From assembly GCF_009797935.1 (NCBI RefSeq), contig NZ_VOLC01000006.1, positions 62,001 to 126,000 on the forward strand: DNA of 64,000 nt. Reading direction: 5' to 3'. The stretch comes from Lunatibacter salilacus. GTDB lineage: Bacteria; Bacteroidota; Bacteroidia; Cytophagales; Cyclobacteriaceae. This document shows, piece by piece, positions 1 to 8,982 of this stretch. How positions within the stretch are numbered: position 1 is the first letter of the stretch; each line of letters opens with the position of its first letter. The notes under the pieces are model-generated. The model saw only the letters and a program-made list of their open reading frames with translations. It ran no database searches and was not told where the DNA came from. A program made the position numbers and the translations under genes.

Positions 1-50
1 TCCGAAGCACTCATGTTATAAGTCGCTCTTAGTTAAGGCTTATTGATTCT

Positions 51-100
51 AAGTGCCGTCAGGCACGGCCGATACAATAGCCCCCGGTTTCAACCCTATT
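51..100. repeat. REP-like hairpin next to transposase remnant
   Basis: A short hairpin GTGCC-GTCA-GGCAC lies at 53-66. It is followed at about 81-95 by CCCCCGG-TTTCAACC, which looks like the left arm of a second hairpin whose right arm is missing. Such GC-rich paired hairpins are often seen beside transposase genes in Bacteroidota; linking this one to the neighbouring remnant is inference. Confidence 0.3.
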
Positions 101-104
101 CTGT

Positions 105-509
105 TCACACATCTTTCATTAAATTCCAGGCTTCCCACAAATGGTCAAATTTGGCAAGACCTCTATACATTGTTATTGGCCCTGGGGTGGATTGACTTCG
201 GTAACCTTTCCATCCTCCTATTCTGGCAATGACCCAAGCGGCCCATGAGAGGGTGTTTTCGGGAAATGGATTTTTTTGTTTTTCTGTTTTCCCTTCATAT
301 CGACTTACAAGGGCCGCTAACAGCAGTTTTTGTAGGGGCGCAAAAGTGGCCTCAGCACTAATTGTTCCGGGATTATCTCTGGCTTGAGTAAGTTGGAGTA
401 TTTTCATGGAGACCTGTAATGCCAGGACTCCCAAATTCATTAAACCAGCCCCTGTTTCCATCTGACTAGATTCCAAATTTAGGCCCTTGCGCTTGCTAAC
501 CCTGAACGC
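105..509 (-). pseudogene. IS4/Tn5-like transposase, C-terminal remnant
   Basis: This is the last ~135 residues of an IS4-family (Tn5-like) DDE transposase. The family's C-terminal pattern is clear: a segment LESSQMETGAGLMNLGVLAL, then VLQLTQARD-type sequence, then WVIARIGGWKGY and a closing PGPIT..RGL..FD..WEAW block. The nearest usable start is a TTG at 476, but recognisable homology continues upstream (FRVSKRKGLN) to about 509, and the frame stays open to a stop at 567-569. The rest of the transposase, including the first catalytic Asp residues, is absent, so it cannot be active. The break falls at the palindrome 511-530, beyond which a different transposase remnant begins on the other strand. 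Confidence 0.7.
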
Positions 510-510
510 A

Positions 511-530
511 TTATGTAAAGCTTTACATAA
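511..530. repeat. Perfect 20-bp palindrome at the junction of two transposase remnants
   Basis: TTATGTAAAGCTTTACATAA equals its own reverse complement over 20 bases with no spacer. It sits exactly where homology to the minus-strand IS4-like remnant ends and homology to the plus-strand remnant begins. It may be a fused terminal inverted repeat, an integration target or a deletion scar. Confidence 0.7.
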
Positions 531-531
531 A

Positions 532-927
532 TTGTTTCGGAACCAGAAGACACTTTTGGGATGTGGTCAGGCTCAGGTGAGAAAAGAAACACCCTGCAGT
601 AAAGTGCCACAATTTATTACAGCGGTATACGCTCTGTTACTGCTCTCAGCGTCAAAAGCTGAAATCAAAGGCCTGCCACGGCCGAAATGGTACACAAATA
701 AGAAAACCCAAAGAAGTACAACCCAAGACCTGATCAATCAATTTAGGGCAATAAACTGGACGGATTCAGTCAAAATCAATTTCTCCGACTTCGTTACAAT
801 GGAGAATAAACAACGAAGTACTAAAAATAACCCAATTCATGTGCTATCTAATCTGTTTTACGCACGCAATTTAGCCAAACTTATGAGAGTTGTTCACCGA
901 TGTTTCATCGGTCAACAACTCTTTTAA
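532..927 (+). pseudogene. DDE transposase, C-terminal remnant (second family)
   Basis: About 130 residues resemble the C-terminal end of a DDE transposase family annotated broadly as IS4/IS701-like. The visible pattern is FRNQKTLLGCGQAQVR, a hydrophobic AVYALLLLSA segment, a LPRPKWYTNK..QRSTTQDLI block, and a final LSNLFYARN. In the family these follow the catalytic core, which is missing here. The frame can be opened at a TTG at 487, but the first ~15 codons read through the palindrome and do not look like transposase, so that start is probably accidental. The remnant is non-functional and unrelated in sequence to the minus-strand remnant beside it. Confidence 0.5.
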
Positions 928-961
928 ACCAGTCTCCCCTCAATTCTTCAATTCGGATAAA

Positions 962-1696
962 TCAATCCAACAAAGACGCAGACGCCTCATCCAAATAAAG
1001 TGTACAGTCCCCATGTTCTTGTAGGATACTGGCTGGAAAAAGGTTGCTGACGGGATTTTTCACACAGTCTTTCACCGCTTTCGCCTTCCGCTCATCGGGT
1101 ACTGAACAAATAATTGATTTTGACTTCATGATTTGCCGAATAGACATACTGATTGCCTGACTAGGCACTGCATCCAAATTGGGAAACCATCCCTCGTTGA
1201 ATTGCTGAGCTCTACATGCTTGGTCCAAATCAACTATAAGGTAAGGTACTTCGGTATCGAAATCCGCTGGGGGATCATTGAATGCCAGATGACCGTTTTC
1301 ACCAATACCAACCATTGCCACATCAATGGGATGGTCCTGAATCAGTCCTCCCAATCTTTTTATCTCTTCCGTAGGATCGACCTCGCCATCTATGAGATAG
1401 TATTGTTTTAATTTCCCTACTTTATCCAAAAAACGTTCCTTCAGGTATTTTCTAAAACTTGCCTGATGGGTGACTGGAAGACCGATGTATTCATCCAGGT
1501 GAAACATGGTGACTTTTTCCCAAGCAATTCCTTTTTCTGCAAGTAATTGGTTGATGGTCTCAAATTGGCTCGTCCCGGTAGCAAGAATGATATTGGCCCT
1601 ACCTTTGGTAGTAATGGCATTTCTTATCAATTCGCCTGCTGCTTTGCCTGCCTTTTCCCCGAGACTTTTGGGATCCGCATTTATACTAATTTCCAT
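962..1696 (-). CDS. nagB: Glucosamine-6-phosphate deaminase (NagB family)
   Basis: The enzyme would convert glucosamine 6-phosphate to fructose 6-phosphate and ammonia in the cytoplasm. The 244-residue length fits the NagB/6-phosphogluconolactonase family. The phosphate loop ILATGTS is at residues 37-43, the FHLDEY motif with the catalytic Asp is at 65-70, and [12 protein letters not shown] with the catalytic His is at 130-141. E. coli NagB has an Asp where this protein has Asn in GENGH, a variant common in this subfamily, so a related sugar-phosphate isomerase or lactonase role is not excluded. It is divergent from a NagX-like gene 315 bp away, which supports an amino-sugar role. Confidence 0.85.
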   Translation of the reverse strand: MEISINADPKSLGEKAGKAAGELIRNAITTKGRANIILATGTSQFETINQLLAEKGIAWEKVTMFHLDEYIGLPVTHQASFRKYLKERFLDKVGKLKQYYLIDGEVDPTEEIKRLGGLIQDHPIDVAMVGIGENGHLAFNDPPADFDTEVPYLIVDLDQACRAQQFNEGWFPNLDAVPSQAISMSIRQIMKSKSIICSVPDERKAKAVKDCVKNPVSNLFPASILQEHGDCTLYLDEASASLLD

Positions 1697-2011
1697 GAAA
1701 TAATTGAGAATAAAATAAAACCAAAATAATTAAGATCTCAAAATTAACAAAATTAAATGGACTAAGAGCCTAGTCCCGTAAAATCCATCCAATTCTTCCG
1801 TTTTGGCAAAATTACATTCCCTTTTTTTTTCGGTTTAAGGTTTTCAAGGAATATATAACCCCACATCCAGTGCGTTTGCCATTAATTTTTGCTCATCTGC
1901 AAAAAAATGCTTTTAATTCCCAAAGAATTAAAATAGATTGACTGAAAAATACAGTAACTGCTTTCGTAATGTTACTTAAATTTGATTTTAATTTGAACAA
2001 TCAACTCATCA
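1697..2011. other. Divergent intergenic region between nagB and nagX-like gene
   Basis: This 315-bp AT-rich stretch has no coding signal. It must contain the promoters of both flanking genes. One candidate -7 box for nagB is annotated separately. I saw no convincing operator or riboswitch fold. Confidence 0.6.
1807..1814 (-). promoter_or_regulatory. Candidate -7 box for nagB
   Basis: Read on the minus strand this is TAATTTTG, matching the Bacteroidota consensus TAnnTTTG. It lies about 110 bp upstream of the nagB start. I could not identify a TTTG at the expected spacing, so the call is weak. Confidence 0.3.
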
Positions 2012-3190
2012 ATGACCCAACCAAATAACCTAAAAGAATCTTCTTTGGATGTAATTTCCGAGGATTTTTCTTCCGCCACCTATCAGCCTCCAAAAAGTTC
2101 CAAACGACTATTATCTTTGGATGCTTTGCGTGGATTTGATATGCTTTTAATTGCGGGAGGCGGCACCTTCCTGGTTCTTTTAAAAGACAAAACCGGAATT
2201 GGAGCTGTTGATTGGTTTGCCGATCAACTTACACATCCTACATGGGATGGATTTACTTTTTACGATTTTATCTTTCCGCTTTTCCTGTTTATTGCCGGAG
2301 TGTCTCTCATATTTTCATTAAATAAAGGCCGTACCCTTGGACTAAGTAAAAACACGCTTTACCAAAAGACATTCACTCGGATGTTGGTGCTGATATGTCT
2401 TGGTATCGTTTTTAAGAACTCACCTATTCCGTTTTTTGAACCGTCTCAAATTAGATTGGGATCAGTTCTCGGGAGAATTGGGCTGGCTTCGTTCGTAGCA
2501 ACTGTCCTGTACCTTAACTTCAACACCATCCAACGTTTGGGATGGGCCATGGGTATTTTGCTGACTTATTACGCAGCTTTATTCCTGATACCTGTTCCAG
2601 GGTATGGTGCAGGAGATCTAAGTTTTGAAGGCAACTTGGTGGGTTGGTTCGACAGAACCTTTCTGCCAGGAAGGTTGCTACAGGGGACCTATGACGAACT
2701 AGGCATATTGACCCAGTTTCCCGCTATGTGTCTCACCATCTTTGGAACGATAGCGGGTGAAATTCTGGCTAAAGGGTGGAATGATCAACAAAAAATAAAG
2801 GTACTTGCATTGGCCGGGGTAGCAGGAATCGGATTAGGCCTGCTGTGGGATCTTCATTTGCCTATCAATAAGCACTTATGGAGCAGTTCATTTATAATGC
2901 TAACAGCAGGAATGGCCTTTATCTTTGTGATGGTTTTCTACACGGTCATTGATGTATGGAAAATCCGAAAATGGGCATTTTTCTTCCAGGTTATCGGGCT
3001 TAATTCCCTGACCATATATTTCGCATATAGCTTTATCAATTTCAATTATACCTCAAGAAAGCTCTTCTTTGGACTTTACAGTCCACTACCGGAGGAATGG
3101 CACCGGGTATTTGAAGCTTTCGGTGCCTTTTTGCTCGTATGGTTGTTCCTATATATTCTATATAGGCTGAAAATATTCGTGAAGGTTTAG
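2012..3190 (+). CDS. NagX-like membrane acyltransferase (DUF5009/heparan-alpha-glucosaminide N-acetyltransferase family)
   Basis: This is a 392-residue polytopic membrane protein. After a ~32-residue soluble N-terminus comes the family signature SLDALRGFDM (35-44), then HPTWDGFTFYDFIFP and FLFIAGVSL around residues 75-100, followed by about nine further hydrophobic segments. The family includes human HGSNAT and bacterial NagX, which sit in amino-sugar loci and are thought to acetylate or transport amino sugars across the inner membrane. Divergence from nagB fits that context. The start ATG at 2012 gives a plausible N-terminus. The exact substrate cannot be read from sequence. Confidence 0.8.
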   Translation: MTQPNNLKESSLDVISEDFSSATYQPPKSSKRLLSLDALRGFDMLLIAGGGTFLVLLKDKTGIGAVDWFADQLTHPTWDGFTFYDFIFPLFLFIAGVSLIFSLNKGRTLGLSKNTLYQKTFTRMLVLICLGIVFKNSPIPFFEPSQIRLGSVLGRIGLASFVATVLYLNFNTIQRLGWAMGILLTYYAALFLIPVPGYGAGDLSFEGNLVGWFDRTFLPGRLLQGTYDELGILTQFPAMCLTIFGTIAGEILAKGWNDQQKIKVLALAGVAGIGLGLLWDLHLPINKHLWSSSFIMLTAGMAFIFVMVFYTVIDVWKIRKWAFFFQVIGLNSLTIYFAYSFINFNYTSRKLFFGLYSPLPEEWHRVFEAFGAFLLVWLFLYILYRLKIFVKV

Positions 3191-3490
3191 TCTAGACCAA
3201 CGAGCATAATTAATGCGATGTGAATTGTCTTTTTACCTTTATTTAATGTTAAATCTCAAGGACGTCCAAAAACTCCGCCCGTATCCATCAAGTCCCGAGC
3301 CGTGGGTTCTATAAGCTTCATTGAAATTATGAATGAAACCTCATGGTAGAGTAAACACATTAAATAAAGAATAGCCCTTGCAGTCCACATGGCTGTGATA
3401 GGATTGCAATAGAATGGTAAGGAATCACTGCGTTAAAAAGAAAATTTTGTAATTGCTGTTTTGTTTAGCGCGATCCATAATTTATTGATT
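3191..3490. other. Intergenic region between nagX-like gene and copA
   Basis: These 300 bp lie between the 3' ends of two convergent genes. I found no ORF with family resemblance, no clear terminator with a T-run, and no repeat shared with the rest of the window. Confidence 0.5.
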
Positions 3491-5983
3491 TTAAATTTTA
3501 ATCGTTCTTAATCGTAAGGCATTACCAATTACCGACACCGAACTGAAACTCATTGCTAAGGCAGCTATCATTGGAGAGAGTAAAAGACCAAAAAAAGGAA
3601 ATAAAAGACCCGCTGCAATAGGAATACCCAAGGTGTTATAAATCAGTGCAAAAAACAGATTTTGCTTGATGTTTATCATTACTGAGTGACTCAGTTTGTG
3701 TGCTTTTACAATGCCTTGCAAATCGCCTTTTATCAGTGTTATCATTGCACTTTCAATGGCAACGTCTGTACCTGTTCCCATGGCAATGCCTACATCACTT
3801 TTTGCCAAAGCAGGGGCATCATTTATACCGTCACCCGCCATTGCCACCACTTTGCCTTGTTGTTGAAGTTTTTCCACTTCATTCATTTTATCTTCGGGAA
3901 GCATACTGGCTTTAAAATCTGCTAAATTAAGTTCATCAGCAACTGCTTTTGCTGTTTCTTGATTATCGCCTGTAAGCATAATTACATCAATGCCATTTTT
4001 TTGAAGTTCGGCAATCGCTTTTGCACTTGTGGTTTTAATTTTATCGCCAATCACCACATAGCCAACTACTGTTTTATCAACAGATAGGTAAGAAACTGTT
4101 TTACCCTGCTCTTGGTATTTTCTAGCCTCTTCCTCCATTGTAGAAGTAATTTCAGCATTAGAAAATTCCATCATTTTCGGATTGCCCAAGGCTACTTTTT
4201 TACCTACAATTGTTGCCTCAACACCTTTGCCTGTAACAGCACTAAATTTTTCAGATTTTAGAATTTCTGTATTTTGTTCTTTGCCATATTTAACCGTTGC
4301 TTCTGCCAATGGATGCTCGCTATTGCTGTTTAAGGAGACGATAACTTGGAGCACTTCGCTTTCACTGAGACCATTATCAAAAGTACCTATTTTTTCTACT
4401 GTAGGTTTGCCTTCGGTTATGGTACCTGTTTTGTCAATGATCAATGTATTTACCTTGTTTAGTTTTTCGAGTGCTTCGGCATTTTTAATCAACACCCCAT
4501 TTTGAGCCCCTTTCCCAACACCAACCATAACGGACATTGGCGTTGCCAAACCTAAAGCACAGGGACAAGCAATGATCAACACAGCAATGGCGTTCACAAA
4601 CGCAAATACATAAGCAGGTTCTGGTCCCCAAATAGCCCAAACTGCAAAGGTGAGCAAAGAAATAAGGACGACAACCGGTACAAAATAACCTGAAACTTTA
4701 TCTGCCAAATTCTGAATAGGAGCACGACTTCTACTGGCATTATTCACCATATGAATGATCTGGGACAGTAAAGTGTCGCTACCTACTTTTTCTGCTTTCA
4801 TCAGAAATGATTGGTTGCCGTTGATCGTGCCGCTGCTTACTTTATCTCCCTTGGCTTTATTTACAGGTATAGGTTCGCCTGTTATCATGGATTCGTCGAT
4901 GGTGGTTTCTCCTTCCGAAATTGAACCATCCACAGGAATTTTTTCACCAGGTTTTACTTTTAAGATATCCCCTAGTTCTATTTTGTCTATGCTTACTTCT
5001 ACTTCTTCCCCATTAACCAATTTAATAGCTTTGTTAGGTGCCAATTTCAAAAGTTCTTTTACTGCCGAATTGGTTTTGCTGTGGGCCCGGGCTTCCAATA
5101 ATTGCCCTAGGAGCACCAAAGTTAAAATAACAGTAGCAGCTTCAAAATAGACGTGAACTGCACCTGATTCGGTTTTAAACTGTGAAGGGAATATATCTGG
5201 AAAAAGCATTCCAAACATACTAAATAACCAAGCCACTCCTGCCCCAATTCCGATTAGGGTAAACATATTGAGATTCCACGTTTTTATGCTCTTATAGGCC
5301 CGCTCAAAAAACATCCAAGTGGCATAAAACACTACTGGAATGGACAATGCAAACTGAATCCAATTCCAATGTTTTTGTTCCAGTATTTCATATAGTGGAT
5401 TATTGGAAATCATTTCACTCATTGCGATAAAGAATATTGGTAGCGTGAAAACTGATGCTATCCAAAATTTCCCTAGCAGATTTTTATATGTTTTTTCTTC
5501 CGCTGAGACGTCAGCTTGTAGTGGCACCAAATCCATTCCGCAAATAGGACAAGAACCGGCTTCATCTTTTACAATTTCCGGGTGCATTGGGCAAGTCCAT
5601 TGTTCTGAAGAAGTACTGGATATATTTTGCTCTTCGATTAAATCCATTCCACAGACAGGACAATCTCCTGCTTTGTCATAAGTTTTATCGCCTTCGCAAT
5701 GCATTGGGCAATAATATGTGCCTTTTCTTTTTGATTTCTCTTTTTTGGCTTCTGGATTATGTTGATGTTCTCCTGATTTATGGATACTATATATTCCACC
5801 ATCCTTTTGGAAAGCCTCATGAAACGTTTCAAATGGAATGTGCTTTTCCATTTCTATGGAGGCTTCGGCTTTTTCTAAATCAACTTCTGCTTTGGTTACC
5901 CCTTTTACATTTGAAAGAATTTTCTCTACATGACTGGAACAGCCGTTGCACGTCATTCCATGTATATGATAGGTATGTTTCAT
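3491..5983 (-). CDS. copA: Copper-translocating P1B-type ATPase
   Basis: This inner-membrane pump exports Cu+ (or Ag+) at the cost of ATP. Domains in order: an HMA metal-binding domain with MTCNGC (10-15); two heavy-metal-binding zinc-ribbon-like modules with CPMH...CPVCGMDL (92-115) and CPMHPE...CPICGMDL (131-152); transmembrane helices; actuator TGE (368-370); the intramembrane CPC motif of Cu+ pumps (473-475); phosphorylation loop DKTGT (517-521); the HP dipeptide (557-558); TGDN (671-674); and GDGIND (717-722). The length of 830 is normal for this architecture. All catalytic residues are present. No copper chaperone, CsoR or CopY gene is adjacent. Confidence 0.92.
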   Translation of the reverse strand: MKHTYHIHGMTCNGCSSHVEKILSNVKGVTKAEVDLEKAEASIEMEKHIPFETFHEAFQKDGGIYSIHKSGEHQHNPEAKKEKSKRKGTYYCPMHCEGDKTYDKAGDCPVCGMDLIEEQNISSTSSEQWTCPMHPEIVKDEAGSCPICGMDLVPLQADVSAEEKTYKNLLGKFWIASVFTLPIFFIAMSEMISNNPLYEILEQKHWNWIQFALSIPVVFYATWMFFERAYKSIKTWNLNMFTLIGIGAGVAWLFSMFGMLFPDIFPSQFKTESGAVHVYFEAATVILTLVLLGQLLEARAHSKTNSAVKELLKLAPNKAIKLVNGEEVEVSIDKIELGDILKVKPGEKIPVDGSISEGETTIDESMITGEPIPVNKAKGDKVSSGTINGNQSFLMKAEKVGSDTLLSQIIHMVNNASRSRAPIQNLADKVSGYFVPVVVLISLLTFAVWAIWGPEPAYVFAFVNAIAVLIIACPCALGLATPMSVMVGVGKGAQNGVLIKNAEALEKLNKVNTLIIDKTGTITEGKPTVEKIGTFDNGLSESEVLQVIVSLNSNSEHPLAEATVKYGKEQNTEILKSEKFSAVTGKGVEATIVGKKVALGNPKMMEFSNAEITSTMEEEARKYQEQGKTVSYLSVDKTVVGYVVIGDKIKTTSAKAIAELQKNGIDVIMLTGDNQETAKAVADELNLADFKASMLPEDKMNEVEKLQQQGKVVAMAGDGINDAPALAKSDVGIAMGTGTDVAIESAMITLIKGDLQGIVKAHKLSHSVMINIKQNLFFALIYNTLGIPIAAGLLFPFFGLLLSPMIAALAMSFSSVSVIGNALRLRTIKI

Positions 5984-6144
5984 GTTTTTTAGGTTATTCT
6001 TTCATAAATGATAAAAGCGAACTTTTTGGAATAGCCATTTTTCTTATCACAAAATAATTTCAACCCAATGCTGGATAAAAAAGGAAGCAAAAAACAATAA
6101 GAAACGTTCAGAAAACTGAGAAATAGTCCAAAATTTAATTTTTC

Positions 6145-7302
6145 TTATAATGCATCCAATGCCGCCATCAGTCCCCTCAATTCCGCCAATCCCTTTAATC
6201 TCCCAATTGCGGAGTAGCCTGGGTTGGAGGTTTTCTTCAAGTCGTCCAACATCTGATGACCATGGTCGGGGCGAAATGGGATAGGCTCTTTTCTGGATTT
6301 ATTGAGTGAAAGAAGCCGTTGCATGACAGCTACCATGTCCACATCTCCGTCAAGGTGGTCAGCTTCATAAAAATTCCCAAGGCGGTCTTTCTTCACATTC
6401 CTCAAATGAACAAAGTGAACCCGATCACCAATACGGTCTAAGATAGTTGGAAGGTCATTAAAGGCCCCTGCTCCCAATGATCCTGTGCAAAAGCAGATGC
6501 CATTAAATTCCTGTGGTACTGCCTCAGTCAAAAACACAAGATCCTCCTCGTTGGATACAATTCGAGGCAACCCCAAAATGGCATAAGGAGGGTCATCGGG
6601 GTGCATGGTCATGATGATTCCTTCCTCTTCACAGACCTGTCGAATACTTTCCATAAAATACATCCAATTTTCTCTAAGACCATTCTTACCGATAGTAGCA
6701 TACAACGCTATGCTCTCCCGCAGTTGCTCCAGAGAAATCCCTTTTTCCGTAGGCACCCCCATGAGCACAATATCCGTCAATTCCTGAAGGCGTTCAGCAG
6801 ACATTTCAAACTGCCGCTTATCCACCTGCGCTAAGATCTCTGGGTCATAAAAAGATTCAGCACCTTCACGTTGCAGCACCTTTAGGTCAAACACAGCAAT
6901 GTCTACCCAATCAAAATAAAGTGCCTTTGCGCCATTAGCCAACGGATAGGCCAAGTTGCTTCGCGTCCAGTCCAGCACAGGCATAAAATTATAACAGACC
7001 TTTTTCAAGCCGCAAGCTGCGAGGTTGCGAAGTGAAGTCCGGTAATTCTCCAAGAAATGTTCGGCGTTCTTATCTTTCGTCTTAATGGATTCATGTACAG
7101 GCACGCTTTCCACAATAAGCCATTCCAGACCAGCTGCTTCGATAACCGCTTTCCGCCCTCTGATTTTCTCGATCGGCCAGATTTCCCCATGGGGAATATG
7201 GTGCAGGGCGGATACCACTGCGGTGGCTCCAGCCTGACGGATATCTGATAGAGTTACAGGATCATTAGGCCCAAACCAGCGCCAACTTTGTATTAATGAC
7301 AT
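6145..7302 (-). CDS. uxuA: Mannonate dehydratase
   Basis: UxuA dehydrates D-mannonate to 2-keto-3-deoxygluconate in glucuronate catabolism. The 385-residue protein starts SWRWFGPNDPV and contains SALHHIPHGEIWP, MHPDDPP and the FRPDHG segment near the C-terminus, all typical of the family. The HPDDP and PDHG histidines and aspartates are the expected metal ligands. It is the last gene of a minus-strand block with a Gfo/Idh/MocA oxidoreductase, ThuA and DUF6807 proteins. A 239-bp gap with a possible hairpin separates it from the gene upstream. UxuB and KDG kinase genes are not seen in the window. Confidence 0.92.
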   Translation of the reverse strand: MSLIQSWRWFGPNDPVTLSDIRQAGATAVVSALHHIPHGEIWPIEKIRGRKAVIEAAGLEWLIVESVPVHESIKTKDKNAEHFLENYRTSLRNLAACGLKKVCYNFMPVLDWTRSNLAYPLANGAKALYFDWVDIAVFDLKVLQREGAESFYDPEILAQVDKRQFEMSAERLQELTDIVLMGVPTEKGISLEQLRESIALYATIGKNGLRENWMYFMESIRQVCEEEGIIMTMHPDDPPYAILGLPRIVSNEEDLVFLTEAVPQEFNGICFCTGSLGAGAFNDLPTILDRIGDRVHFVHLRNVKKDRLGNFYEADHLDGDVDMVAVMQRLLSLNKSRKEPIPFRPDHGHQMLDDLKKTSNPGYSAIGRLKGLAELRGLMAALDAL

Positions 7303-7454
7303 GAAAAATAAATATTTTGAGGATAAGAAATATTCAACGTAAATAATTGATCACATAATTGTGATATTTCACCGATTCCCTGTGCAGACTATGATAGGGA
7401 TATCGGATATGTACTTCTTCTACTCACCAGTAATCGTAGAAGAATAAAGCTAAA

Positions 7455-7521
7455 AAGCCATACTCCGTGTTTCTTCAATTCCTGAAAAGATCAGTATCAA
7501 AATTAGTACGGAACATGGCTT
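7455..7521 (-). terminator. Long-loop hairpin downstream of the Gfo/Idh/MocA gene
   Basis: AAGCCAT (7455-7461) pairs with ATGGCTT (7515-7521), with inner pairing CCGT/ACGG. Read on the minus strand the second arm runs into TTTTTA, as in an intrinsic terminator. The loop is about 40 nt, which is long, so it could instead be an attenuator or a structured leader of uxuA. Confidence 0.35.
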
Positions 7522-7541
7522 ATTCCACCTGAGTGAAAGGA

Positions 7542-8963
7542 TTAGATCACATAATCTACTCCATATGGAAACCTTTGAGGTCTTGAAAGCATCGCATTTG
7601 CTTCGTCGTCATTTTTGAAGCGTTCTCTTATGGGATCCCAGTATAACTTGCGTGGGATTTTCATAGCAATATGGGAAAGCAGACAAGCACTGTTGGACCG
7701 CTGGGCAACTTCTGCCGGGGTAATGGTTTGCTGCCGGCTGACGATACAGTCCAGCCAGTTTTTATGATGTTCCGAACTTTCGTAGAGGTGGATTTCATCA
7801 GGCCCTATTACGGAAGTCAAGATTTTCGGATCACTTGCTTTGAACGCTTCACTGGCCTTGCTGCCGGCAACCGGATCTGAAGCTGTTACGCCCACATTTC
7901 CTCGAGCAACAAAAATCCAGCCATCCGTCCCTTCAAATCTAACCCCGTTGGGGTAGGCACCGCTAACCAGCATGGTGGCACCATTGGCATATTTGGCGGT
8001 TACTTCAAAGTCACCATGGACAGTCCAAAGGCCTTCTGTGGGAAAAGAAGCGGTAGCTTCCAATTCAATGGGCCCGGTATACTCCGTACCCATGCCCCAG
8101 TGGGCTATATCCAAGTGATGCGCTCCCCATCCGGTAATCATTCCTGCTCCAAACTGCTCACATCGAAGCCACCCCGGCCGATCATTCAAATTAGTTTGAG
8201 AGTGAACTCTGTCTAGCGTATATGGAACCATCGGAGTAGACCCCAACCACATGTCGTAATTTAAGTTAGCAGGCACTGGCATTTCCGTAGGATTACCTCC
8301 TGCCGGATCTCCCGGTAGGCCTACCAAAATACGCTTTACCTCACCTATTCTACCATTCCGTACCAATTCACAGGCACGTTTGAACTGTGGCCAAGGAGAT
8401 ACGGAGCGCTGCTGGCTTCCAATTTGGAAAATGGCACCAGTCCGGTGAATGGTATCACTCATCGTCCTACCCTCCGCAATGGTAAGCGATGTAGGCTTTT
8501 GCATGTAAATATCCTTTCCTGCCAAGGCTGCTTCCATCGCGGGTTGGGCATGCCAATGGTCAGGAGTACTTATGATGACTGCATCAATATCCTTCTGCAA
8601 CAACATTTCCTTGTAGTCATCATATACTTTGACTTCGACGTAATTGGGCTTATTGTATTTGTCAGCATATTGCTTTTCTATCCACTCCTTACCCATTTGG
8701 GCCCTTTTGCTGTCCACATCCGCTACAGCTATTACCCTGGCAATGTCATTTTTCATTGTCTCGGGAAGATCGTGTGTCATTCCTATTCGGCCGAAGCCTA
8801 TCTGTCCGATATTGATCTTATTACTTGGCGCATTTTTCCCCAATACAGACGCGGGCACAATAGTGGGAAATCCTGTTATAGCCAAAGAGGCTGCTAAAGC
8901 TCCTTTGGTGCTGGATTTCATGAAATTCCTGCGGCTTAGTTTGTCGGTACCTTCTTTTTTCAT
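7542..8963 (-). CDS. Gfo/Idh/MocA-family oxidoreductase, exported
   Basis: This is a predicted NAD(P)-dependent sugar oxidoreductase of 473 residues. The N-terminus carries a twin-arginine signal, SRRNFM (10-15), then a hydrophobic stretch ending near SVLGKNAP, so it should reach the periplasm with cofactor bound. The Rossmann loop GFGRIG is at 56-61. The usual EKP motif reads QKP (155-157), common in secreted Bacteroidota members. A DHWHA segment lies at about 135-139. Neighbouring ThuA and DUF6807 genes suggest a role in 3-keto- or other modified glycoside metabolism; that is inference. Confidence 0.85.
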   Translation of the reverse strand: MKKEGTDKLSRRNFMKSSTKGALAASLAITGFPTIVPASVLGKNAPSNKINIGQIGFGRIGMTHDLPETMKNDIARVIAVADVDSKRAQMGKEWIEKQYADKYNKPNYVEVKVYDDYKEMLLQKDIDAVIISTPDHWHAQPAMEAALAGKDIYMQKPTSLTIAEGRTMSDTIHRTGAIFQIGSQQRSVSPWPQFKRACELVRNGRIGEVKRILVGLPGDPAGGNPTEMPVPANLNYDMWLGSTPMVPYTLDRVHSQTNLNDRPGWLRCEQFGAGMITGWGAHHLDIAHWGMGTEYTGPIELEATASFPTEGLWTVHGDFEVTAKYANGATMLVSGAYPNGVRFEGTDGWIFVARGNVGVTASDPVAGSKASEAFKASDPKILTSVIGPDEIHLYESSEHHKNWLDCIVSRQQTITPAEVAQRSNSACLLSHIAMKIPRKLYWDPIRERFKNDDEANAMLSRPQRFPYGVDYVI

Positions 8964-8982
8964 CTGTTTATTTTTTGTTTTT

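Noticed and set aside
487-531. TTG start for the plus-strand transposase fragment
   Set aside because: The first ~15 codons read through the palindrome and the opposite remnant; real homology starts at about 532, so no genuine start exists.
5587-6057. 156-codon open frame antisense to the 5' end of copA
   Set aside because: Shadow of the copA frame with no family resemblance.
7350-7365. ATCACA-TAAT-TGTGAT palindrome as a CRP/FNR site
   Set aside because: The half-sites point outward (TCACA...TGTGA), opposite to the CRP consensus TGTGA-N6-TCACA, and the spacing is wrong. Left as a chance AT-rich palindrome.
8424-8897. 157-codon open frame antisense to the oxidoreductase gene
   Set aside because: It lies fully inside a well-supported gene on the other strand and resembles no protein family.
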